Positions 1 through 9,436 are shown, numbered from the stretch's first letter. The stretch: DNA of 64,000 nucleotides from CALFBG01 sp045110315 (GCA_045110315.1 JBGCFY010000189.1:1-64000); one strand, 5' to 3'. A program made the numbers and translations. Notes: a model not told the origin generated them from the letters alone.

Positions 1-464
1 GCTGCTTTAGCAGAAGCTTGGTCATAATAGTGTTCAAAAAGTTGAATAAAATTCCATTGAGTCCATTTATAATACTTTGGATCACACGTTTTTACTTGTC
101 GCGACCACTCATTATCGAAACCTAAATTATCCAACTGTTCTCGGTAGCGTTCAATATTCTCCGCCGTAGAAACAGCAGGATGTACACCTCTTTGAATCGC
201 GTACTGCTCTGCGGGCAAACCAAAAGCATCATAGCCCATAGGATGCAAAACGTTAAACCCTTTCAAACGCTTAAATCGGGAAAAAATATCCGAAGCAATG
301 TAGCCGAGTGGATGACCAACGTGCAAACCAGAACCCGAAGGATACGGAAACATATCTAATACATAAAACTTAGGTTTATCACTTTCGTGGCTCACTTTAT
401 AAGTTTCCTTTTCTTTCCAATATTGCCGCCACTTTTTTTCAATAACTCTCGGTTGGTAGTCCAT
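1..464 (-). CDS. leuS: Leucyl-tRNA synthetase, N-terminal part (cut by window edge)
   Basis: Class I aminoacyl-tRNA synthetase that charges tRNA-Leu in the cytoplasm. Reading leftward from the ATG at 462-464, about 154 codons are visible before the window ends. The start MDYQPRVIEKKWRQYW is typical of bacterial LeuRS, followed by the ATP-binding HIGH-type motif HVGH at residues 48-51 inside FPYPSGSGLHVGH, and by MGYDAFGLPAEQYA. The editing domain, KMSKS loop and anticodon-binding region lie outside the window. The 500 bp upstream are non-coding and should contain its promoter. The family call is secure; only the 5' third or less is seen. Confidence 0.97.
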   Translation of the reverse strand, partial: MDYQPRVIEKKWRQYWKEKETYKVSHESDKPKFYVLDMFPYPSGSGLHVGHPLGYIASDIFSRFKRLKGFNVLHPMGYDAFGLPAEQYAIQRGVHPAVSTAENIERYREQLDNLGFDNEWSRQVKTCDPKYYKWTQWNFIQLFEHYYDQASAKA

Positions 465-965
465 AATTTATTTTATTATCAATGATTTTGTTGGATGTTC
501 CGCTTGTTGCTAATTTTTTTTAGCTGGATTATAAAACGTAACGCTTTGAAACCAAAACCTACTTCACTTTGATTATCAACACTTTAGCTATTCCGTTTAC
601 TTCGCATCCCATCCAAGTTGCAACGCTTTTTAGCTAATAACTGTCTGCTTTCGAAAAAAGTTTCTTTAAGCAAGCTGCGAAAATATGGAAAATGTAGCAA
701 AATGTCCATAAAAACGAGGGACTTGCGTAGCAGCTATTCAAAAATAAATTATAAAGTCATTAATTAACTTGCATCATCTTTTGAAGCTTTTCTTCCTTAC
801 TCAAAGCTTTCCTGAGCAAAGGCTTATTTTAAAACAGCACGGATTAGCGACCAATTGCCACACTCAATTGTGAAGCTGAGTTCTCCTACTGAAAATGCAA
901 TACAAATAAGAAGATGAAGTATTTTGCTTATCTTAGCCAAAAATTTTCCAATAAAATTGATAACT
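465..965. other. Intergenic region between divergent leuS and a coiled-coil gene
   Basis: About 500 bp of AT-rich DNA between two divergent starts. No tRNA-like fold, convincing small gene or clear repeat was seen. It presumably carries both promoters; no unambiguous TAnnTTTG box with a correctly spaced upstream TTG could be assigned. Confidence 0.6.
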
Positions 966-1427
966 ATGATCAAAACATTATTAAAATTAGGAATCCTTTT
1001 AGCCATTGGTATTGTTTCCTATAACTATTTCTTTGGTACAGAAGCAGAAAAGGAAGTTTCAAGAAATATCTTTGCTCAAACTAAAAAGATTGGTAAATCT
1101 ACCTTGGAATTAGGGAAATCTACCTTAGACCTTTTCAAATCTGAAAGAGAAAAATTGGACCAAGGAAAATACGACGGTGCATTAGAAAAAATCACTGGGT
1201 TATTCGATAAGATGAAAGATGAAGTCAAAGAAAATAGCCATATTTTACAACGTATCAAGGAGCTAGAAGCCAAAAAAGATAAGCTATCAGAAAAGGCGAA
1301 AGAAACTTCCGAAGAAACGGGCGCCGCAGCCAAAGCGGATAAAGAAAAGCTCGTCGAAGAGATTAAAGAATTATACGACGAAGCAGAGGAATTAGCCAAG
1401 GAGGCAAAAGCAGCAGAAAAGCAATAA
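966..1427 (+). CDS. Small membrane-anchored coiled-coil protein, function unknown
   Basis: Protein of 153 residues from the ATG at 966; an in-frame TTG at 924 would add 14 residues ahead of the hydrophobic segment and is less likely. Residues about 1-22 form one hydrophobic helix (LLKLGILLAIGIVSYNYFF). The rest is highly charged, Lys/Glu/Ala-rich and probably coiled coil, with a near-repeat IGKSTLELGKSTLDLFKSE. This looks like a bitopic protein or anchored periplasmic coiled coil. No catalytic motif is visible and I do not recognise a named family. A strong hairpin terminator follows at 1445-1481. Confidence 0.7.
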   Translation: MIKTLLKLGILLAIGIVSYNYFFGTEAEKEVSRNIFAQTKKIGKSTLELGKSTLDLFKSEREKLDQGKYDGALEKITGLFDKMKDEVKENSHILQRIKELEAKKDKLSEKAKETSEETGAAAKADKEKLVEEIKELYDEAEELAKEAKAAEKQ

Positions 1428-1444
1428 TTTTCATAAAAAAAATC

Positions 1445-1481
1445 AAAAAGGAAGCACGATTCAATTCGCTGCTTCCTTTTT
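1445..1481. terminator. Bidirectional rho-independent terminator
   Basis: Inverted repeat GGAAGCA (1450-1456) / TGCTTCC (1470-1476), with an A-run on the left and a T-run on the right. It lies between convergent genes ending at 1427 and 1508, so it can end both transcripts. Confidence 0.8.
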
Positions 1482-1507
1482 CATTACTCCCCTATTTCCT
1501 AAGCTTT

Positions 1508-2122
1508 CTACTCTAGTGAAGCGCGGGTACATCGATCAATCGTCGAGCAATTGTCTACCAAGATATTTCCTTTATATGCGAAGCTAATTCCAGAGATATA
1601 TTGCGCCTCAAAAATGATATAATTGTACGCTTCGTTGGGTACGAAAGCAAATGGATAGCGCTTCCAATCGGTATGTTTGATGAAATCCGTTTCGCCGAGT
1701 AACTGATCTTTAGAGCATTTAGTTTTGCAACCCCAAATTTTCAACTTTAGTGGCATACTATAACCTAAGTAAGTATCTGATCGTGCCAAATCCATACTAA
1801 TATTGTAACATTCTTTTGCTTCTAAGGGCTCACTTAATCGTTGCCCAACGCTTTCCCAAGAACCATCATCCCGCGTAATTAATCCCATATAAGTATCTCC
1901 ATCAGAGGCTTCTTGTCGAACGCCCCAAGCGCCGGGAAGAATATCGGGCGTAGTGCCTTGTGCGCAAGCGTGCCAGCCCGCCGGCATCGTCGCATCCTGC
2001 GGTTCTCCTTCAAAGGAAGGATTCTCTAGGCGAATTTGTGCCGTCCCGAGTGTCGAAAGGCTCAAACTCAATAGCAAACAAAGTAAACGATATGATCGTT
2101 GCTTAAAAAGTATTTTATTCAT
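1508..2122 (-). CDS. Secreted protein of unknown function, carbohydrate-binding-like fold suspected
   Basis: 204 residues with a clear signal peptide (hydrophobic LLCLLLSLSLS, cleavage expected after TAQ near residue 29). The mature start IRLENPSFEGEP followed by MPAGWHAC resembles the opening of Bacteroidota surface proteins in which a jelly-roll carbohydrate-binding-like module begins with an N-P-S-F-E-G motif. About six cysteines occur in the mature part, plausible for disulfides in an exported protein. No catalytic residues are recognised. The ligand-binding idea is inference from the opening motif only. Confidence 0.65.
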   Translation of the reverse strand: MNKILFKQRSYRLLCLLLSLSLSTLGTAQIRLENPSFEGEPQDATMPAGWHACAQGTTPDILPGAWGVRQEASDGDTYMGLITRDDGSWESVGQRLSEPLEAKECYNISMDLARSDTYLGYSMPLKLKIWGCKTKCSKDQLLGETDFIKHTDWKRYPFAFVPNEAYNYIIFEAQYISGISFAYKGNILVDNCSTIDRCTRASLE

Positions 2123-2386
2123 TGCGGTAATAGTTATAGCCGGAAGCGGTTTTAAAACTTCCTTCTTGCAGTAACGAATCTACAAAATTTCGGCACTCAA
2201 ATTAATCATTTATATCAAGGTCACCAAATAATCAATCTCCCACTCGTTTAAAGTAAAACGATGCTGCATTGCAAAAGATTGTTTTTTATCCTTTCCCTCC
2301 ATGCTGCTTCTTAGCGACTTAAGTCGAAAAATATGCAATAATTTAGTAATTTGTGGGCTAAATACTCATTCAAGCTCGCAAAATAT

Positions 2387-3253
2387 ATGTCATCGAACGG
2401 AATTCGGTCAAAACCTAATTTTTTCTACGCAACACTCAGTGTCGCATTGGTCTTATTTCTTCTTGGTTTTTTTAGCATCTTAGCGATTCAGGCTAATCAA
2501 TTGGTGCAAAATTATAAAGAGCAAATTAATCTGATCGTAGAAATAGAAAATGGCGCAACCGCTGCCGATATGCTAAGCATTGAACAGTTTCTAGCCAAAC
2601 AACGCTACACCAAAAAAGGTTCGATTCAGCGTATTTCCAAAAAAGAAGCTTTGGAAATGATGCGCGCCGCATTGGGCGAAGATTTGCTCGCGATGGAAAT
2701 GGTCAATCCCTTATATAATGTGATTCAGTTCAATCTTAATTCAAATCACCTTAACCCAACGAGCATCCAATCAATTACTCAGGACCTAAAGGGACAAAAC
2801 TTTGTCAATGATGTTTATTACCGAGAAGATTTGCTAGATTCGGTTGCTGCCAATTTGAGCCAAATTGCTTGGATTGCCATGATACTCGGTCTTTTATTTT
2901 TACTCGTTGCCATCAGTTTAATCCACAATACGGTTCGTTTAGCCTTGTACGCCAATCGTTTTTTGATCAAAAATATGGAATTGGTAGGTGCATCTTGGGA
3001 ATTTATTAGTAAACCCTATTTGTGGCGAAGTCTACGCAGTGGCTTCTTAAGTTCCCTTTTAGCCATTGGTTTGCTGTGTTTGGTTTTGTTTTTTGTACAA
3101 GAAAACTTTCCGTCCGTTCATCCTTGGCAAGATTTACCGAGTTTGCTAATCGTATTTATAGGATTGACCGCACTGGGAGTTTTAATTATGAGTTTAAGTA
3201 CTTATTTTATTGTATATAAATACTTAGCCATGCGCTTGGATGATTTGTATTAA
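2387..3253 (+). CDS. ftsX: Cell division protein FtsX, permease-like subunit
   Basis: Integral membrane partner of the FtsE ATPase; in other bacteria FtsEX controls septal peptidoglycan hydrolases. From the ATG at 2387 the protein has 288 residues: one N-terminal membrane helix (ATLSVALVLFLLGFFSILA), an extracytoplasmic domain of about 130 residues, then three C-terminal helices with a MacB/FtsX-type loop containing RFLIKNMELVGAS. An in-frame TTG at 2351 would add 12 residues; I prefer the ATG because MSSNG just before the first helix is a normal N-terminus. ftsE is not adjacent. The downstream order DUF3098, uppP, truB is common in Bacteroidota and supports the call. Confidence 0.93.
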   Translation: MSSNGIRSKPNFFYATLSVALVLFLLGFFSILAIQANQLVQNYKEQINLIVEIENGATAADMLSIEQFLAKQRYTKKGSIQRISKKEALEMMRAALGEDLLAMEMVNPLYNVIQFNLNSNHLNPTSIQSITQDLKGQNFVNDVYYREDLLDSVAANLSQIAWIAMILGLLFLLVAISLIHNTVRLALYANRFLIKNMELVGASWEFISKPYLWRSLRSGFLSSLLAIGLLCLVLFFVQENFPSVHPWQDLPSLLIVFIGLTALGVLIMSLSTYFIVYKYLAMRLDDLY

Positions 3254-3453
3254 AGTCCCGCAGAGAGGCAAGATTGAAGCTAAAAAAACGTTTTTTAAAG
3301 CGTTGCCATAAATTTAGATAGAGGTGAATTACTTTTATCGCAATAAATTGCTTTTTTTTGCAAAAAAGAGTTCAACTAAAGAAGTTTAATACCTCGTAAT
3401 CACCCCAAAGTAGAATCTATTCGCGTTTTGAACGTATTTCTAAAGTAAATAAT

Positions 3454-3789
3454 ATGAGTAAGAAATCTAATAAGAAAAAAGTTGTCGTTACCAAGTCCAA
3501 TACTTCGGATGTGGAAAAGAGAACGATTAGCCCTACTGTTTCTAACAGAAAAACTTCAACGGTCGCGGTTGGCAAAAGTGAAGCGTTCATTTTTGGGAAA
3601 GAGAACTATATCTACATGGGCGTTGGTGCAGCTTTGATTACACTCGGTATGCTTTTAATGTCCGGTGGCTCCATGCCAGATCCCAATACTTGGGATCCAG
3701 ATATTATTTATGGTTTCAGACGTACTGTTTTAGCGCCCATCGTCATTCTTGCGGGTATTGCCGTAGAAATTTACGCTATTTTTAAATAA
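3454..3789 (+). CDS. DUF3098 family small membrane protein
   Basis: 111 residues: a basic, disordered N-terminal 45 residues (MSKKSNKKKVVV...), then two membrane helices around residues 52-69 and 90-110 separated by a short loop with DPNTWDPD and the phrase YGFRRTVLAPIVIL. This matches the DUF3098 family, which in Bacteroidota sits between ftsX and uppP. Function is unknown; the neighbourhood suggests a link to cell-envelope synthesis or division (inference). Confidence 0.88.
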   Translation: MSKKSNKKKVVVTKSNTSDVEKRTISPTVSNRKTSTVAVGKSEAFIFGKENYIYMGVGAALITLGMLLMSGGSMPDPNTWDPDIIYGFRRTVLAPIVILAGIAVEIYAIFK

Positions 3790-3832
3790 ACGATTGAAGC
3801 GCTCCTTTCCGTTTATCGGAAAAGAAAACCTT

Positions 3833-3840
3833 TATTTTTG
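3833..3840 (+). promoter_or_regulatory. Candidate Bacteroidota -7 box upstream of uppP
   Basis: TATTTTTG matches TAnnTTTG. It lies about 220 bp upstream of the uppP start, in a 272-bp non-coding gap, implying a long leader if used. No well-spaced upstream TTG was confirmed. Confidence 0.25.
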
Positions 3841-3967
3841 TCGGCTACCGCTTTGCTAGCTTAGCATTTGCCTTTTGCTGAAGGTTGATTTCGGGCTAGT
3901 GATAGGTAAACATTTGCTCCGACGATTGGTACTTTCTCTTCTTAGGCCTTCCAATTTTAAGAACGCG

Positions 3968-3993
3968 TGGTCAATCCGTATAAGGACTGACCA
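3968..3993. repeat. Inverted repeat in the uppP leader
   Basis: Arms TGGTCAATCC (3968-3977) and GGACTGACCA (3984-3993), one mismatch, six-base spacer. It could be a leader hairpin or an operator for a dimeric regulator; there is no T-run, so it is not a simple terminator. Confidence 0.45.
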
Positions 3994-4061
3994 ACTTTGG
4001 CTTAAGCTTTGCGTTTTGCTCTAGGAATACGCTAAAGATTGATTCAAACTAAACCAACAAT

Positions 4062-4862
4062 ATGCAAGATATTCTCAATGATATTATTCTGGGGATCATT
4101 CAAGGTCTCACGGAGTTTTTGCCCGTCAGTAGTAGTGGACATTTAGAACTAGCCAAGTTTTTCTTGGCCGATGATAGTATTGCGAAGCAAAGTATGCTCA
4201 AATCGGTAGTCTTACACGGTGCGACCGCTCTGAGTACAATTATTATTTTCTGGAAAGATATTCTACAAATTCTAAAAGGCTTATTTCAATTCAAGTGGAA
4301 CGAAGAAACAGAATTTTCTGCTAAGATCGTTTTATCGATGATTCCCGCCGCCTTAGTTGGCGTTTTCTTCGATGATATTTTAGAAACGCTTTTTGATCGA
4401 CAGATTGTTTTAGTAGGTGTGATGCTTTTGGTCACGGGTTTATTGCTATTTTTGGCAGATCGAGCGAAAGACACCACCAAAAAAGTAAGTTTTGGAAGTG
4501 CATTGCTCATTGGAATTGCACAGGCGATTGCTATTTTGCCGGGAATTTCTCGGTCGGGCGCAACAATTTCAGTGTCCGTGCTCTTGGGCATTGATCGAGA
4601 GCGGGCGGCAAGATTTTCCTTTTTAATGGTTGTGCCTTTGATTTTTGGAAAAATTGCAAAAGATCTTCTGAGTGATGATTTTGCCGTCTCCAACGATGAA
4701 TTTATCTCGCTCGGTGCTGGTTTTCTCGCGGCCTTTTTAACTGGATTATTGGCTTGTACCTGGATGATTAAAATTGTCAAAAATAGTAAATTGACTTATT
4801 TTTCTATCTATTGCTTCGTTGTCGGTATTGCTGCTATTCTTGCTGGTTTGTTCTATCTTTAA
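4062..4862 (+). CDS. uppP: Undecaprenyl-diphosphatase UppP (BacA)
   Basis: Polytopic membrane phosphatase that recycles undecaprenyl pyrophosphate to the monophosphate carrier lipid for peptidoglycan and other surface polymers, giving bacitracin tolerance. 266 residues, the usual family length. The two signature regions are present: residues about 11-28 with GLTEFLPVSSSGH and, around residues 160-170, LPGISRSGATIS, together holding the catalytic Glu/Ser/His/Arg set. Multiple hydrophobic helices span the protein. It lies downstream of DUF3098 and 66 bp before truB on the same strand. Confidence 0.97.
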   Translation: MQDILNDIILGIIQGLTEFLPVSSSGHLELAKFFLADDSIAKQSMLKSVVLHGATALSTIIIFWKDILQILKGLFQFKWNEETEFSAKIVLSMIPAALVGVFFDDILETLFDRQIVLVGVMLLVTGLLLFLADRAKDTTKKVSFGSALLIGIAQAIAILPGISRSGATISVSVLLGIDRERAARFSFLMVVPLIFGKIAKDLLSDDFAVSNDEFISLGAGFLAAFLTGLLACTWMIKIVKNSKLTYFSIYCFVVGIAAILAGLFYL

Positions 4863-4928
4863 GCTATCATTTATTTTCTTTGTCGCTGTTACCATAAGGG
4901 CGTGATAAAGCATTAAAATATAATTTTC

Positions 4929-5660
4929 ATGTCCGTTACTACTCCAATTAGTTCTTACGATTTCAGCGCCGGTGCGCTTTTGTTGATTGACAAACCACTG
5001 GGATGGACTTCTTTCGACGTGGTTAATAAAGTTCGGTATCGCTTAAAAAACCTACTCAATGTCAAAAAGATCAAAGTGGGACATTCGGGTACTTTAGATC
5101 CAAAAGCAACGGGATTACTCCTTATTTGCACCGGAAAGTTTACGAAGAAGTTGAATGATTTACAAGGCTTGACCAAAGAGTATACGGGAACCATTCGTTT
5201 AGGAGCAACAACCCCTTCATACGATGTAGAAACGGAAGAGGATCAGCAATTCCCTACGGAGCACCTTACTCCCGCCTTACTCCAAAGTGCTAGAGAACAA
5301 TTTTTGGGAAAAATAGAACAAGTCCCTCCTATTTTCTCTGCGATTAAAGTGAATGGAGAAGCACTCTACAAAAAAGCACGTAAAGGCGAAACCGTCGTTA
5401 TTAAGTCCCGAGAGATTGAGATTTTTGATTTTGATTTGACGGAAATAAAATTACCAGATGTAAGTTTTAGGGTAAACTGTAGCAAAGGTACTTATATCCG
5501 TTCGCTGGCTTTTGATTTTGGTAAAGCAGTGCAAAGTGGTGGTTATTTAACCAGTTTAGTTCGAACCAAAATTGGTGACTATAATTTAGAAAATGCTTGG
5601 AACCTCGAAACCTTAGTGGAAGCTTTGGAAGCGGAAGAAGCCCTTCGAAAGGCAGAGTAA
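4929..5660 (+). CDS. truB: tRNA pseudouridine-55 synthase TruB
   Basis: Converts U55 in the T loop of tRNA to pseudouridine. 243 residues. Motifs: LLIDKPLGWTSFDVV near residue 18, and the catalytic loop VGHSGTLDPKATGLL with the nucleophile Asp57, then KEYTGTIRLG and the RNA-binding KGTYIRSLAFDFG near residue 185. The C-terminal PUA domain is absent, common for short bacterial TruB. The next gene converges from the other strand with a 32-bp gap. Confidence 0.97.
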   Translation: MSVTTPISSYDFSAGALLLIDKPLGWTSFDVVNKVRYRLKNLLNVKKIKVGHSGTLDPKATGLLLICTGKFTKKLNDLQGLTKEYTGTIRLGATTPSYDVETEEDQQFPTEHLTPALLQSAREQFLGKIEQVPPIFSAIKVNGEALYKKARKGETVVIKSREIEIFDFDLTEIKLPDVSFRVNCSKGTYIRSLAFDFGKAVQSGGYLTSLVRTKIGDYNLENAWNLETLVEALEAEEALRKAE

Positions 5661-5692
5661 GAATAACTTTAACCAAATACGAGTAAAAAGGG

Positions 5693-6841
5693 CTACAGTT
5701 TAGCAAGTCCTTTATTTTGGCGGTGCTTTTCTAAGATTTCAGTCAAATCCGTTGTACTCGTACTTCCTTCTACTTTTTCTAGTAATCTTCCGTGCTGATC
5801 AAAGACAATGATTGTTGGTAAGGATTTTACCCGATACTTTTGTTTCAAACTTATCCCATCAAATAAATCTACGTTAACATTAAGATATAAGTAAGATCGC
5901 TTGAGTAGCTCCAAGAAATTTTGATCTTGAAAAGTCGACTCTTCCATCAATTGGCAAGGTAAACACCAAGGGGCTCCAAATTTCAAGAAGTATAGCTTTT
6001 GTTCTTGATTGGCTCGCTCCGTTAGGTTCGTAAATTGCTCCATCAAAGCAATACTTTCTCGAGGTACGCTTTCCGCCGCAACAGCATTGGTTGGCGTAGA
6101 ACTCGAGTAAGTTTGGTTAGCATAACTAGGCGCTTTAGTAGCGCTTGCTAAATAGGGTTGAGTATCAGTAATGTTCTTTTTGGTGGAAGGGCTATTCTTC
6201 TTCGTTACTGGAGAAACGGGAACTTCCACTAATTTAAGCGTCGCTAGATTTTCTACCGCTAATGCTTTTCCTGTTTTTTCCAAATCAAACTTGGCAAGTG
6301 CTGTATTTCTTAAATTTGCAAAATCTACGGAAACAGTAGTCGGTTTATTAGTTTTTTCATTTTGTAGGACTGTATTTTCCTCCGTTGCTTGAACCAAGGT
6401 CGTCGTTAATCTTGCACTAGATTTTTTGAACATATCCTTGAAGTTAGCAACTTCCTTCACCGGTTCGTTGTATGCAACCGGTGCTGTTTGGCGGAGTTCT
6501 TCTCTGCCTAAGCATTGCCAAATGACAATTAAACTCAAGCAAACTCCCAAACCAATGAGGAAAGACTGTTTGACCCGACTTGGAGCATTTGGAGTAACAA
6601 CTGCTGGCGGTTGGAACACGGGTTCTTCAAAACTTATAACTGGATCGTAATAATCAGATGGATAAAATTGAAAGCTGCCTTTTAGCGCAATTTGAGCTTG
6701 CACAAAATGTAGCGCTTGAAACTTTTCAGAATAAGAAAGGTCAAGTTGATCAGCACTTAAATTTAAGTGATCTTCTAACGCACGAGGCGCGAGATCGCTA
6801 TTAAGTGTAATGGCGGAATTAGTATTATTGGTATAACGCAT
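5693..6841 (-). CDS. Membrane-anchored thioredoxin-fold protein with long N-terminal region
   Basis: 382 residues. Residues 1-90 are soluble and start without a signal peptide. One membrane helix follows at about 93-110 (SFLIGLGVCLSLIVIW). A low-complexity Thr/Ser/Ala-rich linker of about 150 residues leads to a C-terminal thioredoxin domain (about 272-382) with the redox motif WCLPC (Cys293, Cys296) and KSLPTIIVFDQHGRL, containing the cis-Pro. The topology puts the thioredoxin domain in the periplasm and about 90 residues in the cytoplasm. It may reduce or oxidise envelope disulfides; the substrate is unknown. The N-terminal cytoplasmic part is not a domain I recognise. Confidence 0.8.
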   Translation of the reverse strand: MRYTNNTNSAITLNSDLAPRALEDHLNLSADQLDLSYSEKFQALHFVQAQIALKGSFQFYPSDYYDPVISFEEPVFQPPAVVTPNAPSRVKQSFLIGLGVCLSLIVIWQCLGREELRQTAPVAYNEPVKEVANFKDMFKKSSARLTTTLVQATEENTVLQNEKTNKPTTVSVDFANLRNTALAKFDLEKTGKALAVENLATLKLVEVPVSPVTKKNSPSTKKNITDTQPYLASATKAPSYANQTYSSSTPTNAVAAESVPRESIALMEQFTNLTERANQEQKLYFLKFGAPWCLPCQLMEESTFQDQNFLELLKRSYLYLNVNVDLFDGISLKQKYRVKSLPTIIVFDQHGRLLEKVEGSTSTTDLTEILEKHRQNKGLAKL

Positions 6842-7093
6842 AAAACAATTTGCTCCCTCCTGAATAGGTATTCAACGGTTTTGAGTATGCGTTTTCTCAG
6901 AGTAGTTATTTACGCTAATTTAGTAATTAATTTTAGTAAATCAAGCCTTTACCCGATTAAATTACTCCAGTAGACTGTAGCCTTAGCCAATAATAGGGAA
7001 ATAAGCAATAAGTACCAATAGTTATTAATGAGGTTGTATCAGTACCTTAAAGCAAGCGTTTTTATTTTAATAATTACTGGGGCTGCTGCTCTC

Positions 7094-8092
7094 CTACTCT
7101 TCTGGAAGTATTACCTCCAAAGGCCGAACAGCTTGTCCATCACTCCAATTTCCCAACGAAATTTGTTCCGGCGTATTCCCAAAAGCAAATTCACAGTCGC
7201 TTCCGGAGCGGGTACAATTTAATAAGCCATCAAATAATTTCCAGTACCCGTAGTAATCCACTGCGTCTAATTTAGATTTTCGCTTGGCTCGTTTTGCGGT
7301 AATATTATGTAACCCAGAGTCGAAATTGGTGTACAGACTATAACTTTCATTGTGCCCTGCAGATACTTTGGGCTTTCCGTGATCATCAGCATATTGACGG
7401 ATAAAGTTTCTTTGTTTGACTTGCTTCGCGGAGGCAAAAACGAGTTCTCCAAAGCTGTCTCCCACAATATGATCATTGTCACTCACCATGATTAATAGTT
7501 TTAAATCTTCGTCCAATCCTTCGTAGCTATCCAAACGACCACCTCTAAAAGGCCCCGAACCTGGCGAAACCATCATGATCGCTTTGGGTTGCGGAATACC
7601 TAAGTCTTCATAATGCACGCCTAGGTAACCACTTACGACACCTCCGTAAGAGTGACCAATAATACTTAATTGCTCCGTAATGGGTTTTACGTGTGCTTTT
7701 TCTTCCAGCTCTTGCAGCGCATCTTTAATCGCCGTAGCTACGTTAGTGGCAAAAACACTTGGTTTTGGGCTCAATAGGTTTCTTTGATATCGTGGAAAAA
7801 TTACAATATTCCCTTTTTGAACCAAATGACGAATCCAATTGCCATAAATCATCGGATTATAAGCACCATAACCGTGAATAAATACTACGACGTGGGCAGA
7901 ATCTGGTTTAGGTGTTGCTGGTTCGTATAGCCAGTATCCATCGGGAGCTTGTGCAAAATCAGTTTGTAATACTTCGGCAAATTGATAATCTTTTCCGCCG
8001 GGACCTGCATCGGGTTGTACCGGTGCAATGACTTCATTAGAAGATGGACTGAGCAATAAGAGGAGGCTGACTAGCCAAGAAAGGAGACTCAT
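7094..8092 (-). CDS. Secreted alpha/beta-hydrolase (PET-hydrolase/lipase-like fold)
   Basis: 332 residues with an N-terminal hydrophobic export signal (LLSWLVSLLLLLSP). The hydrolase core shows the oxyanion strand VVVFIHGYGAYNP near residue 70, the nucleophile elbow GHSYGG with Ser148, an acid candidate in VSDNDHIVG and a histidine candidate in SAGHNES, an intact triad by position. Two cysteines near the C-terminus (NCTRSGSDCEF) may form a disulfide. An esterase or lipase-type enzyme acting outside the cytoplasm is likely; the substrate cannot be read from sequence. It is 252 bp downstream of nothing obviously linked and is probably monocistronic. Confidence 0.8.
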   Translation of the reverse strand: MSLLSWLVSLLLLLSPSSNEVIAPVQPDAGPGGKDYQFAEVLQTDFAQAPDGYWLYEPATPKPDSAHVVVFIHGYGAYNPMIYGNWIRHLVQKGNIVIFPRYQRNLLSPKPSVFATNVATAIKDALQELEEKAHVKPITEQLSIIGHSYGGVVSGYLGVHYEDLGIPQPKAIMMVSPGSGPFRGGRLDSYEGLDEDLKLLIMVSDNDHIVGDSFGELVFASAKQVKQRNFIRQYADDHGKPKVSAGHNESYSLYTNFDSGLHNITAKRAKRKSKLDAVDYYGYWKLFDGLLNCTRSGSDCEFAFGNTPEQISLGNWSDGQAVRPLEVILPEE

Positions 8093-8368
8093 GAATATTG
8101 AAAGTTTGTTAGCTATAAATATATTGCAGTATTGTAACGTAGTTGATTAGATTAAAATTTTACTCCATTTAAGGAATGTAATAAATACAACAAATTTACA
8201 GGATTAGAGTTTTCATCTAAATAAATAAAACTAATTTTACGTGTCGAAAATGGACTTGGGCTTAGAAATTATTTAAAACCCAGATCGCTTGAATACTCCT
8301 TTTTTGATGCACTACCAGAAAAATTGAGTCTGCCGAAACATTGATTTACAAAATATCGTCTACCACTT

Positions 8369-9436
8369 ATGAGATTTTCCTTGTTTATAGTATTAGCCTG
8401 TTTATTGGGTGCTTGCAATTCCAAAAAAAAATTAACGTCCTCTAAGCCAACGTCGGGGGTTGTCCGTTACGCCATTCAGTTAGATTTAAACGACAATGCG
8501 GGAGGTATGGAAGAAAGTTTTGGAAAATCAGCTTTGGCTACCTTCAATCAAAATTACCTTCATTTCAAAAAAGACCAGCAAGAAAACTATGGTAATTTCC
8601 AGATCGTCAACTTAGCGACGGGAGAAGAAATTAATTATTTGACCGTCAAGGAGAAAAAATTTGGGATTAAAACCCCACAAGAGGCAATTCCGTCAATCGG
8701 AGCCTTTAGTTTTTTAAACGAATACAAAACTATCGCAGGTTATCGCTGTCAAAAAGCAACCGCACCAATGGGAGATGGAACCATGACGGTTTATTTTACC
8801 AAAGAAATTGGCGTTAACTTTTGTCCTTACGTAGATTTTGACGGTTTTGCCTTGGAATATACGCTCGCAATGCCTTACGGCATGGTGAATTACGCGGCAA
8901 CTTTCGTGAATTTAAAAACCATTGCGGCAGCAACAGTAACACCACCTAACGATTATAAAATTATTACTGCCCAAGAATTAGAAAATGAAATTATTGGAGA
9001 TAGTAAGCCAACTGGCACCCAAGCCAAACATTTTAGTCGCCAAGACTTGGCTGGAAATACAATTTCTCTTCCCGATTTGAAAGGAAAAGTCGTCGTCATC
9101 AATTTTTGGTTTACCCAGTGTCCTCCCTGTAAAATAGAAATTCCAGATTTAAATCGACTTAAGGCGAACTATTCCGCAGCAGCGGTCGAATTTCTGGCCA
9201 TTAGCTTTGATACTGCCGACGAAATCCAACGCTTTTTGGAAAAAACACCTTTTGATTTTAAGATTATTCCCAATGCACGAGAAATCATCAAAGATTATGA
9301 TATTTTTGTCTATCCAACTACTTTAGTCATTGATCAATCGGGTTACGTACTTGATACTAAAATGGGCGGATCAACTAAGATCATGGCCGAACTCAAAACT
9401 GTGATTGATCAGGCTTTAAGTACTAAGACAAATTAA
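8369..9436 (+). CDS. TlpA-like thioredoxin lipoprotein with N-terminal GLPGLI-like domain
   Basis: 355 residues. Lipoprotein signal with lipobox LGAC, acylated at Cys16. Residues about 30-200 carry the pattern IAGYRCQKATAPMGDGTMTVYFTKEI, similar to Bacteroidota GLPGLI/DUF4412-type envelope domains. Residues about 225-355 form a TlpA/AhpC-TSA domain with NFWFTQCPPC (Cys251, Cys254) and a VYPTTLVID cis-Pro loop. It probably reduces disulfides in the periplasm or at the outer membrane. The domain pairing is typical of this phylum. The role is inferred from the fold only. Confidence 0.82.
   Translation: MRFSLFIVLACLLGACNSKKKLTSSKPTSGVVRYAIQLDLNDNAGGMEESFGKSALATFNQNYLHFKKDQQENYGNFQIVNLATGEEINYLTVKEKKFGIKTPQEAIPSIGAFSFLNEYKTIAGYRCQKATAPMGDGTMTVYFTKEIGVNFCPYVDFDGFALEYTLAMPYGMVNYAATFVNLKTIAAATVTPPNDYKIITAQELENEIIGDSKPTGTQAKHFSRQDLAGNTISLPDLKGKVVVINFWFTQCPPCKIEIPDLNRLKANYSAAAVEFLAISFDTADEIQRFLEKTPFDFKIIPNAREIIKDYDIFVYPTTLVIDQSGYVLDTKMGGSTKIMAELKTVIDQALSTKTN

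Noticed and set aside
465..823. Possible tRNA or small RNA in the long gap beside leuS
   Set aside because: No cloverleaf-compatible arms or T-loop box were found on reading either strand.
3254..3453. Small gene between ftsX and the DUF3098 gene
   Set aside because: The 200 bp hold no frame with normal composition; the gap is presumed to be leader or promoter DNA.
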